A stretch of DNA of 64,000 nt, taken from positions 558,001 through 622,000 of the forward strand of contig NZ_JBDOQP010000002.1 of assembly GCF_039839275.1 (NCBI RefSeq). The letters are read 5' to 3'. Shown here in pieces: positions 1-8,688 of this stretch; within the stretch, counting starts at the first letter, position 1; every line of letters begins with the position of its first letter. The position numbers and the translations under genes were made by a program. The notes under the pieces were generated by a model that saw only the letters and a list, made by a program, of their open reading frames with translations, did not search any database and had not been told where the DNA came from. The DNA comes from Aerobium sp039839275. GTDB taxonomy: Bacteria > Pseudomonadota > Alphaproteobacteria > Rhizobiales > Rhizobiaceae.

Positions 1-399
1 ACCTGGTTCGTCATCGAGAAGACCAAGCTCGGCTCCTATCTGCGCGCGGCGACGGAGAACCCGACGCTTGTCGGCGCCTTCGGTATCAACGTGCCGCTGA
101 TGATCACGCTCACCTACGGCTTCGGCGTCGCGCTGGCCGGGTTCGCCGGCGTGCTGGCCGCGCCGATCTACGCAATCAATCCGGTGATGGGCGAGAACCT
201 GATCATCGTCGTCTTCGCCGTGGTGGTGATCGGCGGCATGGGCTCTATTCTCGGCTCCATCGTCACCGGCTTCGGGCTGGGGCTTATCGAGGGGCTGACG
301 CGCGTCTTCTATCCGGAAGGCTCGGCGGTGGTCATCTTCGTCATCATGGCGCTCGTGCTGCTGGTGAAGCCGGCCGGGCTCTTCGGGAGGACCGCGTGA
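1..399 (+). CDS. livH: Branched-chain amino acid ABC transporter permease, LivH type (5' end missing)
   Basis: Inner-membrane permease of a LIV/HAAT-type ABC importer for branched-chain amino acids or related amides. The frame is open from base 1, so the gene starts outside the window; about 132 C-terminal residues are present. Visible features are the EKTKLGSYLRAATENP cytoplasmic loop typical of LivH, followed by hydrophobic segments and a GGMGSILGSI motif. Its stop codon overlaps the start of livM by one base, so the two permease subunits are translationally coupled. The solute-binding protein and ATPases would be expected upstream. The substrate cannot be told from the sequence. Confidence 0.92.
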   Translation, partial: TWFVIEKTKLGSYLRAATENPTLVGAFGINVPLMITLTYGFGVALAGFAGVLAAPIYAINPVMGENLIIVVFAVVVIGGMGSILGSIVTGFGLGLIEGLTRVFYPEGSAVVIFVIMALVLLVKPAGLFGRTA

Positions 400-1388
400 T
401 GGTCGCCACGACTCAGACTGAAATCGCCTCGCCCGGCGTGCCCGCGACCCACTCCGCGCTGGGCATGCCGTGGCATCACATGGCGATTTTCGCCGGCCTT
501 CTCGTGCTGCTCGTCGCGGCGCCGTTCTTCCTCTACCCGATCTTCGTGATGAAGATCCTGTGCTTCGCGCTGTTTGCCTGCGCCTTCAACCTGCTGCTCG
601 GCTATGGCGGGCTGCTGTCTTTCGGCCACGCCGCCTATTTCGGCATGGCGAGCTATGTCTCCGCCCATGCGGCAAAAGTCTGGGGCCTGACGCCGGAACT
701 GGCGATCATATCCGGCACGCTCGTGGCGGCCCTTCTGGGGCTTGCCATCGGGGCGCTGGCGATCCGCCGCCAGGGCATCTATTTCGCCATGGTGACGCTG
801 GCCTTTGCCCAGATGGTCTATTTCTTCTCGCTGCAGGCGAGCTTCACCGGCGGCGAGGATGGCATCCAGGCGGTGCCGCGCGGCATGCTGTTCGGCCTCA
901 TCGACCTGCGTTCGTCCGAGGCGCTGTATTTCCTCGTGCTGGCGATCTTCTTCGTCGGCATATTGCTGATCTACCGCGTCATCCACTCGCCCTTCGGGCA
1001 GGTGCTCAAGGCGATCCGCGAGAACGAACCGCGTGCGATCTCGCTCGGCTACCGCGTCAACCGCTACAAGCTCATGGTGTTTGTGCTGTCGGCGATGCTC
1101 GCCGGACTCGCCGGCGCCACCAAGGCGATCGTCTTCCAGCTCGCCTCGCTCACCGACGTCTACTGGACGATGTCGGGCGAGGTCGTGCTGATGACGCTGA
1201 TCGGCGGCATGGGAACGGTGTTCGGCCCGATCATCGGTGCCGCCGTCATCGTCACGATGCAGAACTACCTGGCCACCTTCGGAGCGTGGGTCACGATCAT
1301 CCAGGGTGCGATCTTCGTCATCACGGTGATGCTGTTCCGCGAAGGCATCATCGGCGTGATCGCCAAATGGATCAGGAAGCCGCTATAG
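399..1388 (+). CDS. livM: Branched-chain amino acid ABC transporter permease, LivM type
   Basis: Second permease subunit of the importer, 329 residues with about nine to ten hydrophobic segments. Family marks are the N-terminal stretch LLGYGGLLSFGHAAYFG and the cytoplasmic EAA-like loop RENEPRAISLGYRVNRYKL. The start is the ATG inside the livH stop (TGATG); a GTG one codon earlier is possible. The 3' end overlaps the convergent MATE gene by six bases, so no room exists for a terminator between them. Last gene of its operon. Confidence 0.93.
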   Translation: MVATTQTEIASPGVPATHSALGMPWHHMAIFAGLLVLLVAAPFFLYPIFVMKILCFALFACAFNLLLGYGGLLSFGHAAYFGMASYVSAHAAKVWGLTPELAIISGTLVAALLGLAIGALAIRRQGIYFAMVTLAFAQMVYFFSLQASFTGGEDGIQAVPRGMLFGLIDLRSSEALYFLVLAIFFVGILLIYRVIHSPFGQVLKAIRENEPRAISLGYRVNRYKLMVFVLSAMLAGLAGATKAIVFQLASLTDVYWTMSGEVVLMTLIGGMGTVFGPIIGAAVIVTMQNYLATFGAWVTIIQGAIFVITVMLFREGIIGVIAKWIRKPL

Positions 1389-2828
1389 CAGTCCTTCCCG
1401 CGCGGCGGCCCTCACCAGGTCGCCGCGTGGAGCCGGCATCTTCCTGACCATCAGCCGCTCGCGGCTCAGCCAGCGGCTGATCAGCAGGACGGCGACCACG
1501 GCGAGGCCCGCCGACAGGCCGATCCATATTCCCACACCGTTCATCCCAACCTTGAAGGCCAGGAACGCGCCCAGCGGCAGGCCGACGCCCCAGTAGCCGA
1601 GCGCCGCGTAGAGCATCGGCACGGTCGTGTCCTGAAGCCCGCGCAGCATGCCACCGCCCACGGCCTGTGCTCCATCGACGATCTGGAACAGCGCGGCCAG
1701 TGCGAGGAAGGTCACGGCGAGCTCGATCACCGGCGCGTTGACGGGATCGGACAGGTCGATGAAGGCTGTGATCAGCAGATGCGGAGCCAGCAGCATCAGC
1801 AGCGCCATCAGCGCCATGAAGCCGACGCCCATGCAGAATGCCGTCCAGCCCGCGCGGCTGACGCCATCCCTGTCGCCTGCCCCGAACGCGCGCCCCACAC
1901 GCACGGTTGCCGCCTGGCCGATCCCCATCGGGACCATGAAGGAGATCGACGCCACCTGGATCGCGATCGCGTGTGCGGCCAGCGACACGGCATCGATCAA
2001 TCCCATGATCAGAGCGGCCGCGTTGAAGATCGACACCTCGAAGGTCAGGATGCCGGCGATCGGCAGGCCGAGCTTGAACAATTCGCGGAAGCGCGGCCAG
2101 TCGGCGCGCCAGAAGCGTCCGAACAGGCGATAGCGGCGAAAGTGCCTGTCGAGCGTCACGGCCAGCACCATTCCGACGAACATCAGAATGCTCGACAGCA
2201 CCGTGGCGATACCGGCACCCATCAGTTCGAGCTTCGGGAAGCCGAAATTGCCGAAGATCAGGCAGTAGTTCGCCAGCACGTTGAAGGCGACCGCCACGAA
2301 GACGATCACCAGTGCCCAGCCCGGCCGCTCAAGCGCCGATATGAACGATCGCAGGACCACGAACCAGTAAAAGGGCAGGACCGCCCATTGCAAGGCCCGC
2401 AAGTAGCGCCCGGCTTCCGCGGCAAGTGCTTCATCCTGCCCCATGGCGAGCAGGATCGCCTCGCCCTGCCACAGGATCAGCCAGATCGGCACCACCACGG
2501 CAAGCGCGACCCACAGGCCTTGCCGCACGGTACGGCGCACGTCGCGCACCGAATGCCGATTGCGGCCCAGTTCGAAAGCGATCATCGGCGAGACCGCGAG
2601 AATCAGGCCGAGGCCGAAGATCATCGGTGCGAAATACAGGTTGGCGCCGAGGGTGCCGGCCGCCAGCGACTTTGGGCCGAGGCGGCCCATCATCATCACG
2701 TCGGTCGCGGTCATCGCGGTCTGGCCGAGATTGGTCAGGATCATCGGCCATGCGAGCAGCATCATGGCGCGCAGTTCGACGCGCCAGCGCCCTGCGGGCA
2801 GGCGAGGATTGATCGTGGTCTCAGACAT
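1383..2828 (-). CDS. MATE family multidrug efflux transporter (NorM/DinF-like)
   Basis: Predicted inner-membrane Na+- or H+-coupled exporter of cationic drugs or metabolites, 481 residues with about twelve membrane segments in two homologous halves. The N-terminal segment (MILTNLGQTAMTATDVMMMG) is the conserved MATE helix 1 region. I chose the ATG at 2828; an in-frame GTG at 2834 would add two residues. It is read away from argB, sharing a roughly 145-bp promoter region. The substrate is unknown. Confidence 0.9.
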   Translation of the reverse strand: MSETTINPRLPAGRWRVELRAMMLLAWPMILTNLGQTAMTATDVMMMGRLGPKSLAAGTLGANLYFAPMIFGLGLILAVSPMIAFELGRNRHSVRDVRRTVRQGLWVALAVVVPIWLILWQGEAILLAMGQDEALAAEAGRYLRALQWAVLPFYWFVVLRSFISALERPGWALVIVFVAVAFNVLANYCLIFGNFGFPKLELMGAGIATVLSSILMFVGMVLAVTLDRHFRRYRLFGRFWRADWPRFRELFKLGLPIAGILTFEVSIFNAAALIMGLIDAVSLAAHAIAIQVASISFMVPMGIGQAATVRVGRAFGAGDRDGVSRAGWTAFCMGVGFMALMALLMLLAPHLLITAFIDLSDPVNAPVIELAVTFLALAALFQIVDGAQAVGGGMLRGLQDTTVPMLYAALGYWGVGLPLGAFLAFKVGMNGVGIWIGLSAGLAVVAVLLISRWLSRERLMVRKMPAPRGDLVRAAAREGLL

Positions 2829-2973
2829 CGCCACTCAATAAAGCGCAAAGCTGCACAAAACAGAACCACCATGCCGCTTTGTTTGGCGCAGCCGCCGCGC
2901 GAACCAATTGCGAAGGGCGGCGTTTGAAGCTAAGACCCCCGACGCGCACGATCCCCGAACCGCCGAGGACCCC

Positions 2974-3870
2974 ATGACGACCGACACGTTTGCCACGGCC
3001 GCCGAGCAGGCTCGCCTTCTTTCCGCCGCCCTGCCCTTCATGCAGCGCTACGAGCACAAGACCGTGGTGATCAAGTATGGCGGCCATGCGATGGGCGACA
3101 TCGAGCTCGGCAAGGCCTTCGCCCGCGACATCGCCTTACTCAAGCAGTCCGGCGTGAACCCGATCGTCGTCCATGGCGGCGGGCCGCAGATCGGCGCGAT
3201 GCTGTCGAAGATGGGCATCGAATCCAAGTTCGAGGGCGGCCTGCGCGTCACCGACCGCAAGACGGTCGAGATCGTCGAAATGGTGCTGGCCGGATCGATC
3301 AACAAGGAGATCGTGGCGCTCATCAACGCCGAAGGCGAATGGGCGATCGGCCTGTGCGGCAAGGACGGCAACATGGTCTTCGCCGAAAAGGCGCACAAGA
3401 CCATCAAGGACCCCGATTCCAACATCGAGCGTGTGCTCGATCTCGGCTTCGTCGGAGAGCCCGTCGAGGTCGACCGCACCCTGCTCGATCTCCTGGCGCG
3501 CTCCGAAATGATCCCGGTCATCGCGCCCGTCGCGCCGGGCCGCGACGGCCACACCTACAACATCAACGCCGATACCTTTGCCGGCGCCATCGCCGGGGCA
3601 CTGCACGCCTCGCGGCTGCTTTTCCTCACCGATGTTCCCGGCGTGCTCGACAAGGACAAGAACCTGATCGACGAGCTGACCGTCGCGCAGGCCCGCGCGC
3701 TGATCGCCGACGGCACCATTTCCGGCGGCATGATCCCCAAGGTCGAAACCTGCATCGAGGCGATCGATCGCGGCGTCGAAGGCGTCGTCATCTTGAACGG
3801 CAAGACGCCGCACGCGGTGCTGCTCGAACTCTTCACCGAGCACGGCGCCGGCACGCTGATCGTGCCCTAG
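2974..3870 (+). CDS. argB: Acetylglutamate kinase
   Basis: Phosphorylates N-acetylglutamate in arginine biosynthesis; cytoplasmic. 298 residues, normal for the family. The N-terminal VIKYGGHAMGD motif binds the phosphates, VVHGGGPQIG the substrate, and the ...TFAGAIAGALHASRLLFLTDVPGVLD stretch is the conserved central region. The frame is open to 2908, but the ATG at 2974 gives the usual rhizobial N-terminus with a short Ala/Gln-rich helix before the Lys motif, the helix that in arginine-sensitive ArgB mediates hexamer formation. The end overlaps the convergent EamA gene by four bases. Confidence 0.96.
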   Translation: MTTDTFATAAEQARLLSAALPFMQRYEHKTVVIKYGGHAMGDIELGKAFARDIALLKQSGVNPIVVHGGGPQIGAMLSKMGIESKFEGGLRVTDRKTVEIVEMVLAGSINKEIVALINAEGEWAIGLCGKDGNMVFAEKAHKTIKDPDSNIERVLDLGFVGEPVEVDRTLLDLLARSEMIPVIAPVAPGRDGHTYNINADTFAGAIAGALHASRLLFLTDVPGVLDKDKNLIDELTVAQARALIADGTISGGMIPKVETCIEAIDRGVEGVVILNGKTPHAVLLELFTEHGAGTLIVP

Positions 3871-4772
3871 CCCACCAGCACCAGCACGACGATGCCGGCG
3901 ACGATGAGCAGGCAGCCGGCCGTCTCGATCCGGTTGATGCTTTCCTTGAAGAAGAACACCGACGCGGCGAAGGTGAACAGCATCTCGATCTGCGCCAGCG
4001 CCTTGACCACCGCCGCCTGCTGCAGGGTCATCGCCATGAACCAGCCGAAAGAGGCGGTGGCGCCCACGAAGCCGGTGAAGAGCGAGACCTTCCAGGCGCC
4101 CCGGATGCGGCCGATCTCGGCGCGGTCCTTCCAGAGCATCCATGCGCCCATCACCAGCGTCTGGAGCGTGATCGTCCAGGCCAGCGTCACCGCCGCCTGC
4201 ATCATGAAGTTCGGCCCCAGCAAGGCGAGTGAGGCCGCCCGATAGGCGACCGCCGCAATGCCGAACAGCGTGCCCGAGGCAAGCCCGATCAGCGCGTTGC
4301 GGGCAAATACGGACGCAACGAGATTGCGCCAGCTCATCTGCATGTGCGCGACCGAGATCAGCATCACGCCGAAGACGCTTATGGCGATCGCCGCCAAAAC
4401 GCCCGCCGTCACCGTCTCGCCGAAGAAGATCAGCGCGAAAAGTGCTGCCTGCGCCGGCTCGGTGCGCGAATAGGCGGTACCGACGGCAAAGTTTCGGTGG
4501 GAGAACAGATGGATCAGCAGGAAGGTCGCGCCGATCTGCGCCAGTGCGCCGACCACCACCCAGGCCACGAAGGTGGCGTTGGGCGCGGGCACGGGATAGC
4601 CCGCCAGCGCATGCAGCGCCCAAAGATAGAAAAGCGCGAAAGGCAGCCCGAAGCCGAAACGCACGAAGGTCGCGCCCGTCGTGCCCATCACGGCCTTCAG
4701 ATGCTTCTGCGCCGCCGAGCGCAGGTTCTGCAGGAACGCCGCGGCGATCGTTATCGGTATCCAGAGTTCCAT
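3867..4772 (-). CDS. EamA/DMT-superfamily transporter
   Basis: Predicted inner-membrane transporter of the drug/metabolite superfamily, 301 residues with ten hydrophobic segments forming two EamA-like halves. The segment AVGTAYSRTEPAQAALFALIFFGE marks the conserved end of the first half. Direction and substrate of transport cannot be inferred. It converges on argB with a four-base overlap and follows the GGDEF gene on the same strand, separated by 88 bases. Confidence 0.85.
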   Translation of the reverse strand: MELWIPITIAAAFLQNLRSAAQKHLKAVMGTTGATFVRFGFGLPFALFYLWALHALAGYPVPAPNATFVAWVVVGALAQIGATFLLIHLFSHRNFAVGTAYSRTEPAQAALFALIFFGETVTAGVLAAIAISVFGVMLISVAHMQMSWRNLVASVFARNALIGLASGTLFGIAAVAYRAASLALLGPNFMMQAAVTLAWTITLQTLVMGAWMLWKDRAEIGRIRGAWKVSLFTGFVGATASFGWFMAMTLQQAAVVKALAQIEMLFTFAASVFFFKESINRIETAGCLLIVAGIVVLVLVG

Positions 4773-4860
4773 GTCGCCCCCGATGTCGGGTGCGGGTTAG
4801 CGCGGAGCCATGCGCGCCGGCAAGGGCCAGATGGGCACCTTGGGCAGGTCAGTGCAGCGA

Positions 4861-5643
4861 TCAGGCCGCCTTCTGGCTTCCGTTCTCGAACACGACGCGG
4901 TTGCGTCCCTGCCGCTTGGCTTCGTAGAGCCGCCGGTCGGCCTCGCGCATCAACTGCGACCAGCTCAGATGCGGGCGCAGCCGCGCCGCGCCGATGCTGA
5001 CCGAAAGCGGCAGGAACTTCCCCTCTCCCGGCGAGAACGGAATCGCCTCGACGCCCAGCCTGACGCGTTCGGCGACCAGCATCGCCTCCTCCGCCGTCGT
5101 GCCACCGAGAAACACCGCGAATTCCTCGCCACCGATGCGTCCGACGAGATCGGCATCGCGAACCCCGGCGCGGATCGCGTCGGCGATCAGCAGCAGCGCG
5201 GCGTCGCCTTGCTGGTGGCCGTGGGTGTCGTTGATATACTTGAAATTGTCCGCGTCGATGATCAGCAGAACGCCGGTGTCGGTGCGCCGACGACTGTTCT
5301 TGAGCGCCGCGAAGAACGATTCCCGGTTCAGGAGGCGGGTCATGTCGTCGTGGCGCGCCTTTTCCGCAAGCTTCTCATGCGCCTCGGCAAGTTCCATGTG
5401 CGCATCGGCCAATTGCTCATGGGCGGCGGCGAGCTGTCCGAACGCATCGGCAAGCTTCTGCTTTTGCCAGAGTGTGTAGGCGCTGGCCGGAAACGCGATC
5501 ACCAGCGGACAGACCAGCGTCATCAGCACCGCGTTGCCTTCGACCACGCCACCGATCGCCGGAACGATCGTGATCACGATGAGGAAGGACGCCGCCGCCG
5601 AGCCGATCGCCAGCACAGCCGCCTTCAACAGTATCTGCCTCAT
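4861..5643 (-). CDS. Membrane-anchored GGDEF diguanylate cyclase
   Basis: Makes cyclic di-GMP from two GTP. 260 residues: two N-terminal membrane segments (about 5-60), then a heptad-like Ala/Glu/His stretch (about 65-95, repeats of the form AHxxLAxA) that looks like a coiled-coil dimeriser, then a GGDEF domain. The active-site motif is GGEEF, and an RDAD inhibitory I-site lies five residues before it, so the enzyme should be active and product-inhibited. There is no periplasmic sensor domain, which suggests control through the membrane or coiled-coil part. No partner is adjacent; a CSS-EAL phosphodiesterase is encoded at 44.8-46.4 kb. Confidence 0.9.
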   Translation of the reverse strand: MRQILLKAAVLAIGSAAASFLIVITIVPAIGGVVEGNAVLMTLVCPLVIAFPASAYTLWQKQKLADAFGQLAAAHEQLADAHMELAEAHEKLAEKARHDDMTRLLNRESFFAALKNSRRRTDTGVLLIIDADNFKYINDTHGHQQGDAALLLIADAIRAGVRDADLVGRIGGEEFAVFLGGTTAEEAMLVAERVRLGVEAIPFSPGEGKFLPLSVSIGAARLRPHLSWSQLMREADRRLYEAKRQGRNRVVFENGSQKAA

Positions 5644-5778
5644 GATGGACCCCCTGCACTCGACGTCCTATCTGGCAGGCGAAAGTAAATCCAAACTTGC
5701 ACTCGCGGCCCGAATTTGAACGATCCGTGAAGTAACGCGGAACTTCTCTCCCGCCGCGGAATCGTCTAGGGAGACGGC

Positions 5779-6489
5779 ATGACCAACGCGCCCGCTTCCG
5801 CCCGCTTCGCCCACGTCACCGACTGGGTGTTCGATCTCGACAACACCCTCTATCCGCACCACTCGAACCTGTTTTCACAGATCGACGTGAAGATGACGGC
5901 TTACGTGTCGGAATTACTGCAATTGCCGCGCGACGAGGCGCGCAAATTGCAAAAGGAGCTCTACAAGGATTACGGCACAACGCTGAACGGCCTGATGGCC
6001 CGCCACGGCATCGACCCGGACGATTTCCTCAACAAGGTCCACGACATCGATTATACGTGGGTCGATCCCAACCCCGCTCTGGGCGATGCGATCAAGGCGC
6101 TGCCGGGGCGCAAGTTCATCTTCACCAATGGCGACCGTGGCCACGCCGAGCGCACGGCGCGGCAACTGGGCATCCTCGACCATTTCGACGACATCTTCGA
6201 CATCGTCGCCGCCGATCTGATGCCCAAGCCCGCGCGCGAAACCTATGACAAGTTCGTCGGCCTGCACCGGGTCGATGCTCCGCGCGCGGCGATGTTCGAG
6301 GACCTGGCGCGCAATCTGAGCGTGCCGAAGCTGCTCGGCATGATGACCGTCCTCATCGTACCCAACAATTTCGAGCCGACATTCTCGGAAATCTGGGAAC
6401 GCGACGCCGAGTTCGAGGACGATGTCGACTTCGTCACCGACGATCTCGCCGGCTTCCTGACGACAATCCTGGAAGACCTGCCACGTTGA
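5779..6489 (+). CDS. Pyrimidine 5'-nucleotidase, HAD superfamily
   Basis: Haloacid-dehalogenase-type phosphatase, 236 residues, of the SDT1/pyrimidine 5'-nucleotidase subgroup that dephosphorylates UMP/CMP-like nucleotides. All four HAD motifs are visible: VFDLDNTLYP (nucleophile Asp), FTNGDR, the Lys of MPKPARETYDKF, and the acidic MFEDLARNL. The gene overlaps the next one by four bases (TTGA), suggesting co-translation. In rhizobia this family is often found near argB and dapD, as here. Exact substrate is inferred from the family only. Confidence 0.9.
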   Translation: MTNAPASARFAHVTDWVFDLDNTLYPHHSNLFSQIDVKMTAYVSELLQLPRDEARKLQKELYKDYGTTLNGLMARHGIDPDDFLNKVHDIDYTWVDPNPALGDAIKALPGRKFIFTNGDRGHAERTARQLGILDHFDDIFDIVAADLMPKPARETYDKFVGLHRVDAPRAAMFEDLARNLSVPKLLGMMTVLIVPNNFEPTFSEIWERDAEFEDDVDFVTDDLAGFLTTILEDLPR

Positions 6490-7364
6490 AGCGTTTTACC
6501 GCGCTCGAAGCACGCATCGACGCAGCGGCTCATCGTGTTCTGGACAGACTGCCGGCTTCGGGCGCCTCTGGCGCCATCGTCGAATTCATCGTCTTCGGCC
6601 TCAAGCAGGCATGGGCCTGTCTGTTCGGCGGAGCCATGCTCGCATTGATGATCGGCACCCGTCTATGGTGGCCCGACGACGCGACGTTCGCGCGCTATGA
6701 CTTCCTTTTTCTTGCGGCGGTCACGCTGCAGGCCGGAATGATCCTTCTCAAGTTCGAGACGCTCTCCGAGGCGAAGGTGATCCTGATCTTCCATGTGGTG
6801 GGTACAGCCATGGAAATATTCAAGACCCACGCGGGTTCATGGATTTATCCGGAAGACAGTTTCTTCCGGATCGGCGCGGTCCCGCTCTTCTCCGGCTTCA
6901 TGTATGCGGCAGTCGGCTCCTACCTCGCCCGGATCACCCGCATCTTCGACATGCGCCATACCGGCTACCCACGCTTCTGGCAGACGCTGGCCCTTGCAGC
7001 GGCGATCTACGTGAACTTCTTCACTCACCACTTCATGCTCGACATCCGCTACGGATTGTTCGTCGCCACGGCGCTGCTGTTTGCCAGGACCACGGTGCAT
7101 TACCGGGTGTTTCGCTTCCGCCATCAGATGCCGCTGCTGCTCGGCTTCCTGCTGGTCGCGCTGTTCATATGGTTCGCGGAGAATATCGGAACATGGAGCC
7201 GGGCATGGCTCTATCCAGGGCAGGAACGCGGCTGGACGCCGGTTTCGATACACAAGCTTGGCGCCTGGTATCTGCTGATGATCATCTCATTCGTTCTGGT
7301 GACGATCGTGCACCGGCCCAAGGCTCTCGGCGCGGCAGCTAACCCGCTTGATCGCGGAAGCTGA
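6486..7364 (+). CDS. DUF817 integral membrane protein
   Basis: Polytopic inner-membrane protein of unknown function, 292 residues with seven to eight hydrophobic segments. The arrangement FGLKQAWACLFGG near the N-terminus, a central TAMEIFKTHAGSWIYPE block and the C-terminal ENIGTWSRAWLYPGQ block are the conserved parts of the DUF817 family. The start is a TTG overlapping the previous stop codon by four bases; no better ATG is nearby. Conserved His, Trp and Glu residues in membrane-proximal loops might bind a ligand, but this is speculation. Confidence 0.85.
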   Translation: MKRFTALEARIDAAAHRVLDRLPASGASGAIVEFIVFGLKQAWACLFGGAMLALMIGTRLWWPDDATFARYDFLFLAAVTLQAGMILLKFETLSEAKVILIFHVVGTAMEIFKTHAGSWIYPEDSFFRIGAVPLFSGFMYAAVGSYLARITRIFDMRHTGYPRFWQTLALAAAIYVNFFTHHFMLDIRYGLFVATALLFARTTVHYRVFRFRHQMPLLLGFLLVALFIWFAENIGTWSRAWLYPGQERGWTPVSIHKLGAWYLLMIISFVLVTIVHRPKALGAAANPLDRGS

Positions 7365-7372
7365 TTGTCCGC

Positions 7373-7612
7373 TCACCCCTGCTCTGTGTCGGGCGTTACC
7401 TGAAGCGTCAGCATGTCGGCATCGACGCTGTTCAACTCGCCCTGTTGCTCGGCATCGACATAGTCGCGATGCGGATGCTTGTTGCCTGTCTTCACCGCGA
7501 AACGATCGCAAGGCGCGGTTGCGCCCACGGCACCCCGGTTCAGCGGGTGGCCGAGGTCGATCTCCTGCTGCCTGCGGATCGTGTCGCTGTTCGAGTCGAT
7601 CATGTCTGCCAT
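7373..7612 (-). CDS. Small hypothetical protein, 79 residues
   Basis: Unrecognised soluble, hydrophilic protein. The frame is open back to an ATG at 7696 that overlaps the LOG gene stop codon, but an internal ATG at 7612 has a clear ribosome binding site (CAGGAGAC, six bases upstream), so I prefer the 79-residue version starting MADMIDSN. The sequence is rich in Asp, Asn and Gln with no membrane segment. Placement directly downstream of the LOG gene on the same strand suggests one transcript. No function is proposed. Confidence 0.6.
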   Translation of the reverse strand: MADMIDSNSDTIRRQQEIDLGHPLNRGAVGATAPCDRFAVKTGNKHPHRDYVDAEQQGELNSVDADMLTLQVTPDTEQG

Positions 7613-7695
7613 CAGCGTCTCCTGTTCTTCAGTGGAAAGGAAACGTTCGGGCGGTCCGCCCGTTCCGTGCGAGGCCATGGGGCGTGGGGTCCGCA

Positions 7696-8538
7696 TCAGG
7701 GTATCTCGTAGAATTCGCGAATGATCGCCCAGGCTTCATCGGCGGTGTCGACCGACTGGATGATGTCCTGGTCGCCGGGCGAGATCGTGCCCTGTTCCGC
7801 GAGGTAATCGAGGTCGATGGCGCGGCTCCAGAATTCCTTGCCGAATAGGATCACGGGCACCCGCTCCATGCGCCCCGTCTGGATCAGCGTCAGCGTCTCG
7901 AAGAACTCGTCCATCGTGCCGAACCCGCCCGGGAATACCGCGACCGCCTTGGCGCGCATGATGAAATGCATCTTGCGGATGGCGAAGTAGTGGAAGTTGA
8001 AGCACAGCTCCGGCGTGACGTAGATGTTGGGCGCCTGCTCGTGCGGCAGCACGATGTTGAGGCCGATGGACGGTGCGCCGCAATCGGCCGCGCCGCGATT
8101 GCCAGCTTCCATGACGCCCGGTCCGCCCCCCGTCACCACGACGAATTCGCGGTAATAGGTGGTCGCTGAATGTCGCGAGCAGAGCTGCGCGAACTGGCGC
8201 GCCTCCTCGTAGTAGCGCGAATTGGCGAGCAGGTTCTTCTTCTGCGTCTCGTTCTTCGCCGCCCAGGCCTCGCCGCCGGGCTCGGGCAGGCGTGCTCCGC
8301 CAAACAGGATGACCGTCGAGCGAATACCCCGCTCGGCCAGCATCATCTCGGGCTTCAGCAATTCGAGCTGCAGGCGCACGGCGCGCAGTTCGCGCCGGGT
8401 CATGAACTCCTCGTCGTCCCATGCCAGCCGGTAGGCGGGCGCGCGCGTCTGCGGCGTGTCGGGCACGGCCTTGGCGCGCTCGAGGTCCTCGTCGGAGTGC
8501 GGCAGTGGCGTCCAGCCGGACTTGTCCTCCGGATTCAT
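7696..8538 (-). CDS. LOG family protein (TIGR00730-type Rossmann fold hydrolase)
   Basis: Lysine-decarboxylase-like family whose studied members cleave nucleoside 5'-monophosphates to base plus ribose 5-phosphate (cytokinin-activating LOG activity in plants). 280 residues. The diagnostic motifs GGGPGVMEAGNRGA and PGGFGTMDEFFE are present; the second carries the catalytic Glu. An N-terminal extension of about 90 residues before the Rossmann core places it in the longer bacterial subgroup. The physiological substrate in bacteria is not settled. It lies opposite dapD, with 150 bp between their starts. Confidence 0.88.
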   Translation of the reverse strand: MNPEDKSGWTPLPHSDEDLERAKAVPDTPQTRAPAYRLAWDDEEFMTRRELRAVRLQLELLKPEMMLAERGIRSTVILFGGARLPEPGGEAWAAKNETQKKNLLANSRYYEEARQFAQLCSRHSATTYYREFVVVTGGGPGVMEAGNRGAADCGAPSIGLNIVLPHEQAPNIYVTPELCFNFHYFAIRKMHFIMRAKAVAVFPGGFGTMDEFFETLTLIQTGRMERVPVILFGKEFWSRAIDLDYLAEQGTISPGDQDIIQSVDTADEAWAIIREFYEIP

Positions 8539-8688
8539 GCGATCGTCATCCCGTCTCTGCGCCGAAGCCGGCGCGCCCCATCATTGACCCGTTTCGGCGC
8601 TTGGCATAGTTTCCGCGCCGACCGGGGAGCCCTCTTCCCTTGTAGCCTATGACTTGTCCCTTAACAGCGCGTGTAACGGAGCCTTTCG

